Assembly: GCA_022702705.1 (NCBI GenBank)
Contig: CM040439.1
Span: forward strand, 28,701,345 to 28,765,344
DNA from: Papilionanthe hookeriana x Papilionanthe teres
Taxonomy: Eukaryota > Streptophyta > Magnoliopsida > Asparagales > Orchidaceae
DNA: 64,000 bases
Direction: 5' to 3'
Position numbers and translations under genes: made by a program. The first letter of the stretch is position 1. Each line of letters opens with the position of its first letter. Below the pieces are notes generated by a model. That model had not been told where the DNA came from, did no database searches, and saw only the letters and a program-made list of their open reading frames with translations. Shown here in pieces: positions 10,570 through 22,589 of the stretch.

Positions 10570-12135
10570 TACCTATTTTTGATGAAATTGCACTTTAAAG
10601 AAAGCGTATTTTCTTTATTTTGTTGCGAGAATGTAGAATTTAGGTGATAAAAGCAAAAATCATAAAAAGGAGCGGATTTGGAGCAAAAAGGAAGAAAATA
10701 ATGCAATTTAGTGCCGAGTCGCCGACGGCGAGATCGAGCTCGCCGACGGCGAGGGTACGAGGAAGAAATTCGAAGGATTTATAACCGTCTCGGCCGACAG
10801 CCGAGACCGAGCCCGCCGACAGCCGAGATAGCGCCGTTCGAAGACCTTCTAGAAGCCTCGCCGACAGCCGAGGTAGTTCAGTCGCCGACGGCGAGGTAGT
10901 TCAAATGGCGTAGATACATCGAACCCGGACACTTTTCGAAGGATGCTTACACACCTCTTGGTCCTTTGCTCACCTCTATATATGAAGCCGAAATTCGGCT
11001 TCTAAGTGTGTGTTATAAGTGTGTGTTATAAGTGTGTGTCATTTGTGTGTATCTCTCGAGTCTTAAGTGAGTTTATTTAGAGAGTCTTAGTGAATCTCTA
11101 GTGAGTTAGAAGTGTGTTGTACTTAGAAGGAAAAGTCAAAGAACTTCGAAGATGCCTGTGGGAGGAAATTAAGATAAGTATCTTTGTTTATTGTTTTTAA
11201 CTTTAAATGAAATCCATGCTTAGTTTAGTTCTCATGCATTCCGAGTAGTTAATTTAGTCTTTCTCCCCGTTTATGAAATTAAGTGATTAGATGAACTAAA
11301 AATAGAAGTACTTGTAAATATTAATAAATTGTGATAATTTTTACTTAAAACTTAATTTACTTTCAACCGGCCATTTGATTTGTTAAAATGTGTTGATTAT
11401 CAACTATAGTAAAAATTACATCCGATATTCGGGAATTCAAAAGCCTTGGAAGGAGGGTGCAAATAAATAGGAAATAATATCGATGGGCGTAGAATAGAGC
11501 ATTTTAGTGTGACGGACTAAAATATTCAATTCGGTCCTATTGTTTGAGAGTCGAAGTGTAGATGTTAGCCCTCGAGCGAGGGAACGTGGAGCTCCGAAGT
11601 GGCGATCGATATCCTCCCGACTCTAGCCGCAGATTCAGTAATCAAACATAGGATTAGTCAATATTCTTTACACCTGGACCAAAGGGTAAAGAATAGGAAT
11701 GCTCATATTTGTCACAATACCTTAAAATTATCTATTTAAATTCATCAATCACTTAGATTTCTAAACAAAGGGAAAGATACTTTTTCTGAATAGTTAAGAC
11801 TTATTTAGCAATTAGTTTAATTTCCTGCACTTTCAATACGTATTAATTTTCTACTTAGTTAAGTTACCTAATTAAAATACTTAGTTTACTTTATTGCGCT
11901 TAAATTTAGAATTCCAAATTTTTGTATATTATTTTAAAATTATTATTATTATTATTTTAAAATTAGTTGTTATTTAATTTTCTATTTCACTGTGGGATCG
12001 ATAACCGAGACTCCACTAGAGCCTCGTATTACTCGATACGATACGTATACTTGCGTAGCATCCACAACTTAAACAATTACAATTCTATACATATAATATA
12101 GCGGGGTCAAGTTTTTGGCGTCGTTGCAATTAAAT
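10570..12135 (+). mobile_element. Athila-like LTR fragment with PBS, inside the Copia element
   Basis: About 1.5 kb of sequence unlike the Copia element. It has the layout of a Ty3/gypsy Athila LTR: direct GCCGACGGCGAG / GCCGACAGCCGAG repeats (10715-10900), a leader-like GTGTGTTATAAGTGTGTG repeat, and GTGGGATCGATAACCGAGAC near the end. It closes with a CA and then TTTTTGGCGTCGTTGC, close to the TGGCGCCGTTGCC primer site typical of Athila. No internal coding sequence follows, so it is a truncated insertion or a near-solo LTR. Start and TSD could not be fixed. Confidence 0.5.
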
Positions 12136-12603
12136 TAAAAATATCATAATATAAAATTGTGGGTCAACTATATATGTAAAAAATAAATGTGTCAACCTTA
12201 GAGCGCTCAAAATTTGTTGTCATTATTATAAAGGCACATTACAATCTCGTCCATTAATCATATCAATATAGGATCAAAACAGATCTTCATTGTATTTGTC
12301 ACAACTAAACCCATCAATGGTCACATATATTAATATAATCAAATGACATAGATCAATCATGAATGTGTGGAATGAAAATTACATGCAAGGTGGTCGATTC
12401 ATGTCAATTTTCAACCGGTCCTACTTTACTTAAGTGAGATCAAACTTTAACTATACAGAGTGTACTCGAATCGAATAAAATACCATATTTCTGATCAGAA
12501 AATATCCAAATATGTTTTGTACATAAAATAAAACATATAACTAAAAATACAAACTAACAAACTCCCACTGAATCTAAATTTTCTCAAGCTCTATAACACC
12601 CAT

Positions 12604-13503
12604 ATGAGTAGTATGCTCATGAAAGACCCTGGGTATCAGACCTTTTGTAAGGGGGTCCGCAATCATGGATTTTGTTCCAATATCCTCTATGCAAATCTGC
12701 CACTCTGTATTCTTTCCTTCACAACAAGAAATTTGATGTCAATATGCTTTGACTTGGATGAACTCCTGTTGTTATTGGAATACAATACAGCTGATTTATC
12801 GTCACAAAATAACTTTAGTGGTCTTTCAATTCCTTCCATAATGCGCAGCTTAGTGACAAAATTTCTCGACCATATGTCATGGTTGGATGCCTCATAACAT
12901 GCTATATACTCTCTTGTCATAGTGGATGAAGCTATTAGTGTTTGTTTTGCACTCCTCAGGATATAGCTCCACCACTTAACAAAAATATGTAGCTTGATGT
13001 GGATCTTCTGCTGTCTTGGCATCCAGCAAAATCGGAGTCAGAATACCCAATGATCTCCTACATGTAAGCATGTAATCTTTTGTTCTCCTTAAGTACCTCA
13101 TAACCCTTTTGGCTGCTTTCCAATGATTCATTCCTGGGATACTTAAGTATCTGCCTAAAACTCCAATAATGTACGCAATATCTGGCTGCGTACAAACTTG
13201 AGCATACATAAGACTCCCTATTGCTGAAGCATAGGGAATCTTTTGCATTTCCTGAATATCAAGGTTTCCTTTTGGGCACTGATTAAGACTGAACTTGTCT
13301 CCTTTAGCGACAAGGGTGTCAATTGGTCTATTATTCTGCACGTCATATCTTTTAAGCACTTTATCAATATAACCTCTTTGTGATAATCCAAAAATACACT
13401 GAGAACGATCTCGGTGAATTTGAATTCCTAAAACAAATGAGGCATCACCAAGATCTTTCATCTCAAAATTGTTTGATAGAAATCTTTTGGTTTCTCGCAA
13501 CAT
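12604..13503 (-). pseudogene. pol: Copia RNase H and C-terminal RT region (broken)
   Basis: Minus-strand frames encode the end of Copia Pol: the RT connection (MKDLGDASFVLGIQIHRDR, then YIDKVLKRYDVQNNRP, then SLMYAQVCTQPDIAYIIGVL) followed by the RNase H block with KLFCDDKSAVLYSNN and SKHIDIKFLVVKERIQSG. The two pieces sit in different frames (13503-12976 and 13022-12687), so a frameshift lies near 13000. Sequence between 10536 and 12600 is 3' untranslated or the Athila-like insertion. Confidence 0.85.
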
Positions 13504-13511
13504 GTACTATA

Positions 13512-14444
13512 TCATTTGTAGCGAAGCAGTATGTCATCCACATACAAAATCAGAAAAATATGTTTTATCCCACTGAATTTATGATACACACAATCATCAA
13601 TTGCATTCATTTCAAAACCAAATGATAGAATCACTTGATGAAATTTGTGATACCATTGACGGGAAGCTTGTTTGAGCCCATAAATGGATTTCGTCAGTTT
13701 GCAAACCATATTCTTTGGGTCTCCTATTACAAAGTTTTCCGGTTGCACCATATAGATCGTTTCATCAATGTCTCCATCGAGAAATGCGGTCTTGACATCC
13801 ATTTGATGTAGCTCCATATCATAATGAGCAACAAGTGTCATGATTACTCTAAAAGAGTCCTTTGTTGAAACGGAGAGAAAGGTCTCTTTATAGTCAATCC
13901 CTTCTTTTTGAGTAAAGCCTTTAGCTACAAGAGGAGCTTTATGTCTTTCCACATTGTCTTTTGAATCCCTTTTAGTTTTAAAAATCCATTTACAACCAAT
14001 GGGTTTCTTTCCTACTGGCAATGGAACAAGTTCCCAAACTTTATTGTCTTGCATAGACTTATACTCCTCATTCATTGCTTTGATCCATTTTTCTGAATTG
14101 GAACTTTGCATAGCTTGATGAAAGTTGATAGGATCATCTTCCATCATGCTAATATTTTTCTCATGTTCCTGAAGAAATACAATATAATCATCTGAAATAG
14201 CATTTCTTCTTTCCTTAGTGGATCGTCGCAAAAGCACTTGCTCTTGAACTTGTTCTTGAGGTTGTTGAATTTGTTCCTCGAGGGGTTCTTGATTTGCAAC
14301 TTGATCGATGTCGGGAGTAAGATCCCGATCATTATCAAAAGCAATTACGGGAATAGGAACCAATTCCTCTTCAACAAGAGTAGTATGGTCCGATTCCTCC
14401 TCGAAAGACAAAGTCTCTAACCTCGATTTCTCCCCCAAATTCAA
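13512..14444 (-). pseudogene. pol: Copia reverse transcriptase
   Basis: A 310-codon minus-strand frame holds the Copia RT core: KPIGCKWIFKTKRDSKDN, the MDVKTAFLDGDIDETIYM motif, YGLKQASRQWYHKF, and the active-site box ILYVDDILL at the C-terminal end. The upstream part is the usual acidic/Gln-rich spacer between integrase and RT. The frame stops just after the YVDD box and resumes at about 13503 in another frame. The RT core is conserved, but the pol polyprotein is not continuous with integrase (gap 14444-14809 is shifted). Confidence 0.88.
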
Positions 14445-14808
14445 TATCCTCGAAGAACACTGCGAGTTCCGTCTCGAAAATTATCTTTAGTTTGGGATCA
14501 TAAAACTTGAAACCCCTAGATCGCTCCGAATAACCAACAAAGTAGTCGCTTACTTATTTTAGGGTCTAACTTTTTCTCAAGTGGCTTGTAAGGCCTTGCC
14601 TCAGTCGAGCAACCCCAAACATGAAAATGCTTTAAGCCGGGTTTTCGCCCTGTCCAAAGCTCATAAGGTGTAATTGCGAGTCGCTTTAGTTGATACTCTA
14701 TTTAGAATGTAGACTCGCTGTCTTGAGTGCTTCTCCCCGAGTGAATTTGGTAAGGTAGAATGACCGATCATACTTCTTACCATGTCTTTAAGAGTGCGAT
14801 TTCGTCTT

Positions 14809-15711
14809 TCAGTCTACACCATTCATGCTAGGTGAACCTGGCATAGTGTATTGTGGGACAATTCCACACTCCTCGAGGAATTTAGCAATTAGTCCCGGAC
14901 GTTGTTCACCTGAACCGTCATATCTACCGTAGTATTCACCACCACGATCAGATTTGACTTTTTTTATTCTTTTGCTTAGTTGGATTTCAACTTCAGCCTT
15001 ATAAGATTTGAACACGTCCAATACTTGGGACTTCTCATTAATAAGAAATAGGTATGCATATCTTGAATAATCATCTATGAATGATACAAAATATTGTTGA
15101 CCATTCCAAGAAGTCGTAGAAAATGGTCCACGAACATCCGTATGTATCAATTCTAAGACTTCGGTAGCTCTATATGCACCTAATTTCTTCCTTTTGGTCT
15201 GTTTTCCCTTAATGCATTCAATACAGACATCAAAGTCTGTAAAATCAATGGAATTTAGAATTTCATCTGACACAAGTCTTTCAACTCTATTTCTAGAGAT
15301 GTGACCTAAACGCTTGTGCCATAATGCTCCTGAATTTTCATTATTAATTTTTCGCTTAGTACCTCGTGATTCCACATTCAGATTTTCATTATAAGAAGTA
15401 ACATTATCAAGCAAATAAAGATTGTCATATACCACAAGAGAACCAGTTCCAACAATATTGGAATTAATAGATAAACTGAAACAACTGTTTTGAAATGAAC
15501 AACAATAACCTAATTTGTCCAAACAACAAACAAAAACCAAATTCCGTCTAAATGACGGTACAACAAAAGTATCTATCAAATTCAAATAGTAACCAGTACA
15601 TAATAACAATCTAAAATGCCCAATTGTTTCCACTTCTACCGATTTTCCATCTCCCACATAAATGCATCTTTCAGCATCATTTGGTTTTCGGTAGCTCAGG
15701 CAACCCTGCAT
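14809..15711 (-). pseudogene. pol: Copia protease end and integrase
   Basis: A 300-codon frame. The first roughly 120 residues resemble the protease-to-integrase spacer (YVGDGKSVEVETIG, FVVPSFRRNLVFV). The GAG-pre-integrase zinc region follows (LWHKRLGHISRNRVERL with CIECIKGKQTKRKK, an H-H-C-C finger). The integrase core has HTDVRGPFSTTSWNGQQYFV, FIDDYSRYAYLFLI and VKSDRGGEYYG, giving the first two catalytic Asp. The frame is cut near SMNGVD before the catalytic Glu region. Confidence 0.88.
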
Positions 15712-15837
15712 TGAAACACTTATGTTAGTAGTAGCACTCGCAGTCTAACCACCAAGTGTTTCTAGGTACCGAAGCCAAATTTACCTCGTAACGGACCAAA
15801 GTTAGAAATGTACCTTTTTTTACACGCCAAGCATGAT

Positions 15838-16640
15838 ATTTAAGCACATTCCTTCTTCCGATGTCCTTCTTTGTTGCAAAAGAAACAACCGATATTTTCC
15901 GAATTTTGAGCTTTATTTTGTTTCTTTTGAGAAGGACCCTTACACTTAGCAGCTTCATTCTTTCTATTAGAGCCCCTTTCCTTAGAGGTGTTTACCAGAT
16001 GAGCACTATCAATCTTTCCTTGCTTCAACCTTTCTTCCTCTTGCACACAATGAGAAATAAGCTCATTAAGAGTCAATTTCTCCTTTTGCATATTATAGCT
16101 GACCAGAAATTGGCCAAACTATGGAGGAAGAGAAATAAGAACTAAATGCACGCGTAAGTCATCCGTCAACACGAGATTTAGTTTCTTTAATTTTGAAGCA
16201 ATATTAGACATCTCCATGATGTACTCCCTTATATTTTCCTTGCCTCTGAACTTCATTGAAATCAGTTTCTTTAAAAGAATACCAGTTTCAGCCTTATCGC
16301 TCTTTGCAAAGCGTTTCTCAATTTCAGCAAGGAAAATTGCAACATCAGTGATCTCACTAGACACTGCACCTCTAAAGGCCTCAGGTATGTCGCGTTTTAT
16401 GATCATTAGACTCAAGCGATTAGAACGGTCTCACTTCTCAAAGATCCTCCTATCCTCGGAGGAACTTGCATCCGTAAGAGGAGCGGGCTTTTCTATTCTT
16501 AATGCTAGATCTAGATCCATGCGACGCAAGAACAATGAGAATGTTCTCTTTCCAATCCTTAAAACTATCACCCTTAAGGATTGAAACCGAATTGAGATTA
16601 GCAGATACATTAGCAACAACTGAAAAATGAACAAAAGATT
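15838..16640 (-). pseudogene. gag: Copia gag (capsid and zinc knuckle), broken
   Basis: Minus-strand fragments in at least three frames reconstruct the order of a Copia Gag: SFKDWKENILIVLASHG, MDLDLALRIEKPAPLTD, then the UBN2-type block with SLMIIKRDIPEAFRGAV, IFLAEIEKRFAKSD and KLKKLNLVLTDDLRVHL, then LTLNELISHCVQEEERLK. It ends with a CCHC knuckle CFFCNKEGHRKKEC. Frame changes near 16430, 16120 and 15840 show it cannot be translated as one protein as written. Confidence 0.85.
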
Positions 16641-17414
16641 TAATTAATAAAATGTTTAAATTCAATTAATGGTAAATCCCATCTCAAGATACCTAATGCA
16701 ACATTAATATCAAGTCTTTGGACAATAACATTAATCTGCTAGTGATAATCTTGTTAGTAATGATCAAACATTAACAATAACATATATCGAGTAATAAATC
16801 TCTCTTTGGATCGATTTATTACTCATATATTATTCCTTATAATTGTTACATGTTTATCATCACAAGTGTGTAAGCATTTTACGCAAGTATTAATTTTCCT
16901 TTGCAGCAATTAATACTCGCATGAACCTACATACACACAACATCCATCATTCGTCATGAACTATCTACACATGAGAGGTCACTTTTGCAACATCATGCTT
17001 CAATAAGTTCATTAAAAATGATGGACAATTTTAAAGTACTCATTTATTCGAATTTAATTCAAACATTAATTTAATTTTACAAAATCTTAATTTTATAAAC
17101 AATGGACTAAATTTTAAAACCTTAAAGTCCATAATTTACAAAAATTGATTGATTTTATAAAATAATCAATCCATAATTTAATTAATTTAATTTACTCATT
17201 TTAAAATGATTAACTTAATTAACTTATTTATTTAATCTACTCATTAAATTAAATGACTCATTTTATTTTTCAAATTAAAATGAGTTAATTAATTAATTAA
17301 TTAATGAGTAAATTAAAGTTTAAATTAAACAAAATAAAATAAAATCAAGTAAATCAATTTACAACTAAACAAAATAAAATAAAATCAATTTTATTTTATT
17401 TTTCTGAAATTTTT

Positions 17415-17820
17415 TTTTTTATTTTTCCGCGAACCGGGTCCACGGAACGGGTCCGCGAACCGGGTCCACGGAACGGGTCCGCGAACCGGGTCCACGAACC
17501 GGTTCGCGAACCGGTCCGCAGACCGTTCGCGACGGTTCGCGAATCGCGAACAGTTCGCGGTTCGCGAACTGAGGCGCCGCCCGGCGCCGCCTCCGGCGCC
17601 GGCTCCGGCGCCCCGTCCGGCGGCGCCTCCCTCCGGCGCCGATTTCGGCGCCATTTCCGGCGGCTCCCTTTCGCCGCTCGTTTCGATTTTCGCCGGATTT
17701 TGCCGCCGTCGGAGGACGCGCCACCGCACCCACCGACGTCGCAGTCCCGCTGCGGCATTCCTTTCTCCGTAGTCCCGCCGCCGCAACCTTTTGCGGGCGA
17801 ATCCTTCGCGGGTAAAGGCG
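17415..17820 (-). repeat. GC-rich repeat block in the Copia 5' leader
   Basis: About 400 bp of very GC-rich sequence in an AT-rich surround. It begins with a direct repeat of about 29 bp (GAACCGGGTCCACGGAACGG units, 17435-17510), passes through palindromic GTTCGCGAACC / CGGTTCGCGAACCG blocks, and then GGCGCC-rich repeats. Overlapping minus-strand frames give Arg/Gly/Ala-rich low-complexity peptides. It lies between PBS and gag; it may be a structured leader, but no protein function is claimed. Confidence 0.7.
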
Positions 17821-17879
17821 AACGAAAGGGATAAAAAACACGAAAGAGGAGGAGAATCTCAACAAGAACATGAACGGGA

Positions 17880-17892
17880 GGCTCTGATACCA
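17880..17892 (-). promoter_or_regulatory. Copia primer-binding site
   Basis: Minus-strand TGGTATCAGAGCC, two bases from the 5' LTR, complementary to the 3' end of initiator methionine tRNA, as in most plant Copia elements. Confidence 0.92.
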
Positions 17893-17894
17893 AT

Positions 17895-18354
17895 TGTTAG
17901 AAACTTTAATCCGTAAAACTTTAATTTCCATTCACATTCTTGTTGGAGAAAAACAACAAAACTTAAATCTTTATTTTATCATCTTAAGGCGGAAGCGTAC
18001 CTGAATCCATTTGATCGATTGCAAGCAATGATCTTCCAATCTGCAATTTATCCGGAGTTTTCCTTAGTTTCTCTCGTTGATGGGGAACAAGAGAATTTAG
18101 AAGTATGCAGATCAGAGACCATTACCCCTGTATTTATTAGTAACTAACTCGGTGGTTACAAAGGATCGCTTAATTCCAATTCCGCCCTCATTAAATTGGA
18201 ATTTGCTCTTATGGTATCCACACTTATAATTTCATGACAAATGTGCCTAAAGTCATAAACTTTATTAATTAATTAGACCACAATAATTTTGACTTGTTAA
18301 ATAATGACCCAACGCATTTATTAATTACATTGTAGTCCTATAAATTATCCAACA
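17895..18354 (-). repeat. Copia 5' LTR (right copy)
   Basis: 460 bp, TGTTAGAAAC...TTATCCAACA on the plus strand, followed by TSD TTATT (18355-18359). Confidence 0.93.
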
Positions 18355-20482
18355 TTATTTTGTTATCGGAATACTACTATCGGCATATTTTTAGGTTATG
18401 TGTTTTATTTTGAAAAGGGAGTCGCCTACGGAAATTGTCGGCGAATTTTTAATTTAATTTAAATAAATAATTTGAAAAGTAGTATTTTATTTTGAAAATA
18501 ATTTTAAATTTGAAATTTTTAAAATATGAAATCAAACCGATCTCACATCCCGAATAGTTTATATAAACGAGCACCGCATCACAAACCGTGTATCTATCCC
18601 GAAGAATAGACACACTGCTCGATGATGGGGCTCGATTAAATAAACTAGAAAGGTTTGTGACATCCGTTTGGTCCGCGAACCAATTTTATAAGCCGACAAA
18701 TTCCCCGCTTAATATAAATGAATTAAGCGGGGTTTATATTACCAGGTTCTTAAAGTTCCCTATAAGGGCAAGCCTCTATAGTTAATTACATCTTAAGTGA
18801 CGGGAATCACCTAAGAAAACTCTCGATAATAATCAATAATTCTGCTCTCAAGAATTTCAAAGTTTAAGTTTTCAAAGGATTGAATTTTGGAAATTTCAAT
18901 AGGGAATGGATCAAATTTAGAACATTTTTATTTTGGGAATTCAAAGGAAGAAAAGTAGGAGAGATCACGGATTCGAAGCGACTTCGGTAATCTCCCGACT
19001 ATCCTATTGTTTGGCTTGGATTTAGGGAAGTCCTAATGTTTATTTAATGTTTTAATCTCGCCAATTTTTAATTAATTAGGGCTTATATTTATATGATAGA
19101 ATCATACAAATCGCCTAGAAGATATGAGGGTTTATGTCGTATCGGACGACTACCTCGGAATCCTAAGACCGGTTAGGGCTTAATTTGCAATGCAAATGCC
19201 TAACGAAGAGTCGAGGATTTATGTTGCACTAGTGCAACTACCTCGAAGTCCTATGGCTTTGTTGTTTAACTCTAGGAAAGTTTTGTTGATGTAGGTTTAA
19301 GTTTTGTCGACGACGATGGCCGTGCTGCCCACCATGCTCCGAGCTCCTTGTTGTTGCAGAGGTTTAGTTATAGAAATCATAAATCAAGAGATGAGAGAAG
19401 TGTTCCGGTTTAGAGAAGTCTTAATTTCCAAGTGTTTTTTGTGTTTTAATTAAAACAAATCTTAAAGTTGATTATAACGACACCGGTTAAGATCCCACGG
19501 TTCCATCCTTCCGTCATCATTATTTTTATCGGATTCACTTAGTCCGGATGAATTCGCTAAACTCAACCGAATGAGTTCCACACTTTCATTTAGACCGTGG
19601 AAATCCCGTTAGCAACACGTAGGTTACATCATCCGAGGTATTCCCGATCATCCAACAAGACGTTTTAATTTAGTTGTAATTGTAGTTTTGTGTTCGTTTG
19701 TGATTAAATTTTGAGTTGTCTTATATTTTGAAATGTTGTGGAGGTGAATTTTATCTTGTAGTGTCTTTTATTTTAGTTTTGGGTTTCAGTTTTGGTTTCT
19801 GTCCTAAAGGTGTCGGTTTTCATGCAACTGTTGTTTATCATGCAAGAAAAATAAATGCGATGCGATTAAATAAGTTGCAAGAAAGTAAATTGCAACAAAA
19901 TAAAAGCGTACCTGGAGGGTCTTCCCGTCATCCCAAGTCCGCACTTAAAACACGGTTAGAATATTTAAGCAAGTTCCTGAGTAAAGCTAAGGGAAAGGTT
20001 TTGGTTTTCTACCAAATTCCTAATCCTATAGCTAGTCATTTCCTATGACGTCTAGGTTCTTATGTTTTTTAGTTTGAGGACGATTTTCTTCATCAGAGAA
20101 TAACTAAGTTCAATTGTTCTTATAAACATCCTATCATATTGAGGAAGTGCTTAGGAGAGATCCCAAACATCTTTTCAATATTTCTAGGATTGTTTTAAGT
20201 CCAAATGAATTTAATTGTGTAAATGAATCGATCGTCCGAGGTTTTCAAGTTTTGTTAACTCGCTCGATGAACTGGTGACATTTGAATGTCCTATAAGTGT
20301 AAGTAACATTTCATTTTAATGTTCTATTTAGGAGTTATGATAACTAAAGCTCCTAAGGGCAAAATGATATTTAATGATTTGTGATTCAAATTTAAGTTCA
20401 AATTAATGATTTAAGTTTGGAATAGTGTTCAAGTCATTTTAGATTTATTTCTTCATATCTTAAGTGAGGTTATTTAATTCAA

Positions 20483-20788
20483 CTTAATTTAATTTAATTT
20501 AATTTAATTTAATTTAATTTAGTTTAATTTAGTTTGATTTGATTTAATTTAATTCATTAATTTATTTGATTTAATTTCTTAATTTAATTTAATTTAATTT
20601 TAATTTAATTTAATTTAATTTAATTTAATTTATTTTATTTAATTTAATTTAATTTATTTATTTAATTTTATTTAATTTAATTTAATTTAATTTTATTTAT
20701 TTAATTTAATGTATTTAATTCATTTAATTTAATTTAATTTGTTTATTTAATTTAATTTAATTTTAATTTAATTTAATTTAATTTAATT
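20483..20788. repeat. AATTT pentanucleotide array in the left LTR
   Basis: About 300 bp of (TTAAT)n/(AATTT)n with occasional TTATT and GTTTG variants; also present in the right LTR. Confidence 0.95.
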
Positions 20789-22589
20789 GAAATTTTTGAA
20801 AGAGTTTAATGATTTAATTTTAGTTTAATGATTAAGTCTTTTAATATTTTAAATTTGAGTTATCATTTTAATTAAGAGTTGAGTATTAATGAGATGATTA
20901 ATTTAGGGATTTTTTTAAATTAAAGAATAAATCTCTTCCTAATAATATCCCTATTTTAATAATTCCAATTTTATTATTCTTCCAAATTTAATCAATTATT
21001 TAATTAAGGTTTAATCATTTTAAATTGTTTAATGGGTTTCTACCCTTTAATTATTTAAATTTCAATCATCCAAATCAGATTAGGATCAGATATTTTACTT
21101 GTTAAAAATTTTATTAAACCTAAAGTTTTAATTAAGGGTTAAAATTTTAATTACCATTTTGCCCTTTAAGCTCAATAATTTTATAACTCACTAAATTGAA
21201 TTCAAATGAACTTGAAATTTTTATGTGACTTCACTTATGTGTCAATAAAGACATGAGAGGAGAAAATGTGATTTTTCTGTATTTAATTTATTTATATAAT
21301 TATTTTTTAGTAGAAAATAGAAATTTCCAAGGAAAATTCAATAACATGACCAAGGGAAAGTTTCTGTCCTTAAGAAAATTAGGGGACATTCCTAATGACC
21401 AGAGGACCACTTGGACCAAATTTTGTAATTTTTTGAATTATATTTTATTTATTAGAATTATTTTAAGTTCTGGAGTATTAATTAATTTAAAAATAAAATA
21501 AATGTTGAAAAATAAATTTTATAATTTTTAAAATTCTCTCTAATATCAAGGATTCCAGAGAACCAAACTTTACAATTTTCTGATTTTTCTTTGATTTATT
21601 ATAATTATTTTGGTGAAAATGCTAGAAAATACATTTTTAATTTTAAAATTACCCTAGAGCTTTAAAAATTAATATCTCACTAAATAGACCTAGGAAAAAT
21701 ATGGGACTTGTTCCTAAGTGATTAAAATTCAAAATATGACATTTTGGTGAATTTTATTATTTTTGTGATTTTTATTATTTTTTTAATTATTAAAAATATT
21801 AAAATAATATTAAAAATCAACTTTTTTAGAAAATTGAAATTTTAATTTTCTTAAACTCCCCTGATATCGAGAGACTCCAAAACCAATTTGGTGAATTTTT
21901 GAAAGATATTTTGAAAGTTATGAATTTTTAAAGTTTAAAATGACTAAGTGGCTTAATTAACCCAATTAGTGGGGCTAACCAAGTCCAATTGACCTCAAAT
22001 TTTTATGATGGGTTCCTCTGATCCTAAAGGTCAGTGGAGAATTGATTTCAAGTCAATTTGATCTATGGTTAACTCTAATTAATTAGAAACCTATTTTGGG
22101 TGTTTAAGCCAATTAGGGTTAATCTAAGTGAATTAACTCAAATCCTATTTTCCTAGGGTTCTCTGGTCATAAGGAACATCACCAAATTTTCCTAAAATTT
22201 ATTTCACAACATGCTATTTTTTGAAATTAAAATACTTAAAACAGCAACATGCATTTGAAAAATCAATAACTTTTCACAGAGATGGCCTCTGACCTTGGAA
22301 AATTCAGGGAATGTCCCTAAGTTCAGAGGCTTCAAAAGCCCTATAGTCTCATGCCATGGTGAATTGTGTGAATGCATGGAGAATTGAAATAATGCAGGGA
22401 GTAAATAATTAATTAAAAATAAGATACTTTGACAAAATTAATTAATTTCTTTTCCACATTATTCTCCTCTGTTCACTGAGCAAGAGGGTATTTTTATTTT
22501 ATTTTTATGATTTTCCTACACAAAGTTATGAATTTTCCAAGTTTAGGGAATTTAAATAAATGGGAAAATACCCTATTTTTCTATTTAAG

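Larger units (their letters stand above)
10063..18354 (-). mobile_element. Ty1/Copia LTR retrotransposon, broken coding region
   Basis: Two near-identical LTRs (10063-10521 and 17895-18354, TGTTA...CAACA in plus orientation) and a TTATT target duplication at 10058-10062 and 18355-18359 define a complete 8.3-kb insertion in minus orientation. The domain order gag, integrase, reverse transcriptase, RNase H is the Copia order. The primer-binding site next to the 5' LTR matches the initiator-Met tRNA type. Coding frames are interrupted by several frameshifts. A foreign Athila-like LTR occupies about 10.57-12.13 kb, between RNase H and the 3' LTR. 16640-17400 is AT-rich leader without a gene. Confidence 0.93.

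Noticed and set aside
17391..17931. Three overlapping Arg/Gly/Ala-rich ORFs of 130-170 codons
   Set aside because: All three frames are open because of high GC and repeats in the Copia leader; none has a domain or a credible start.
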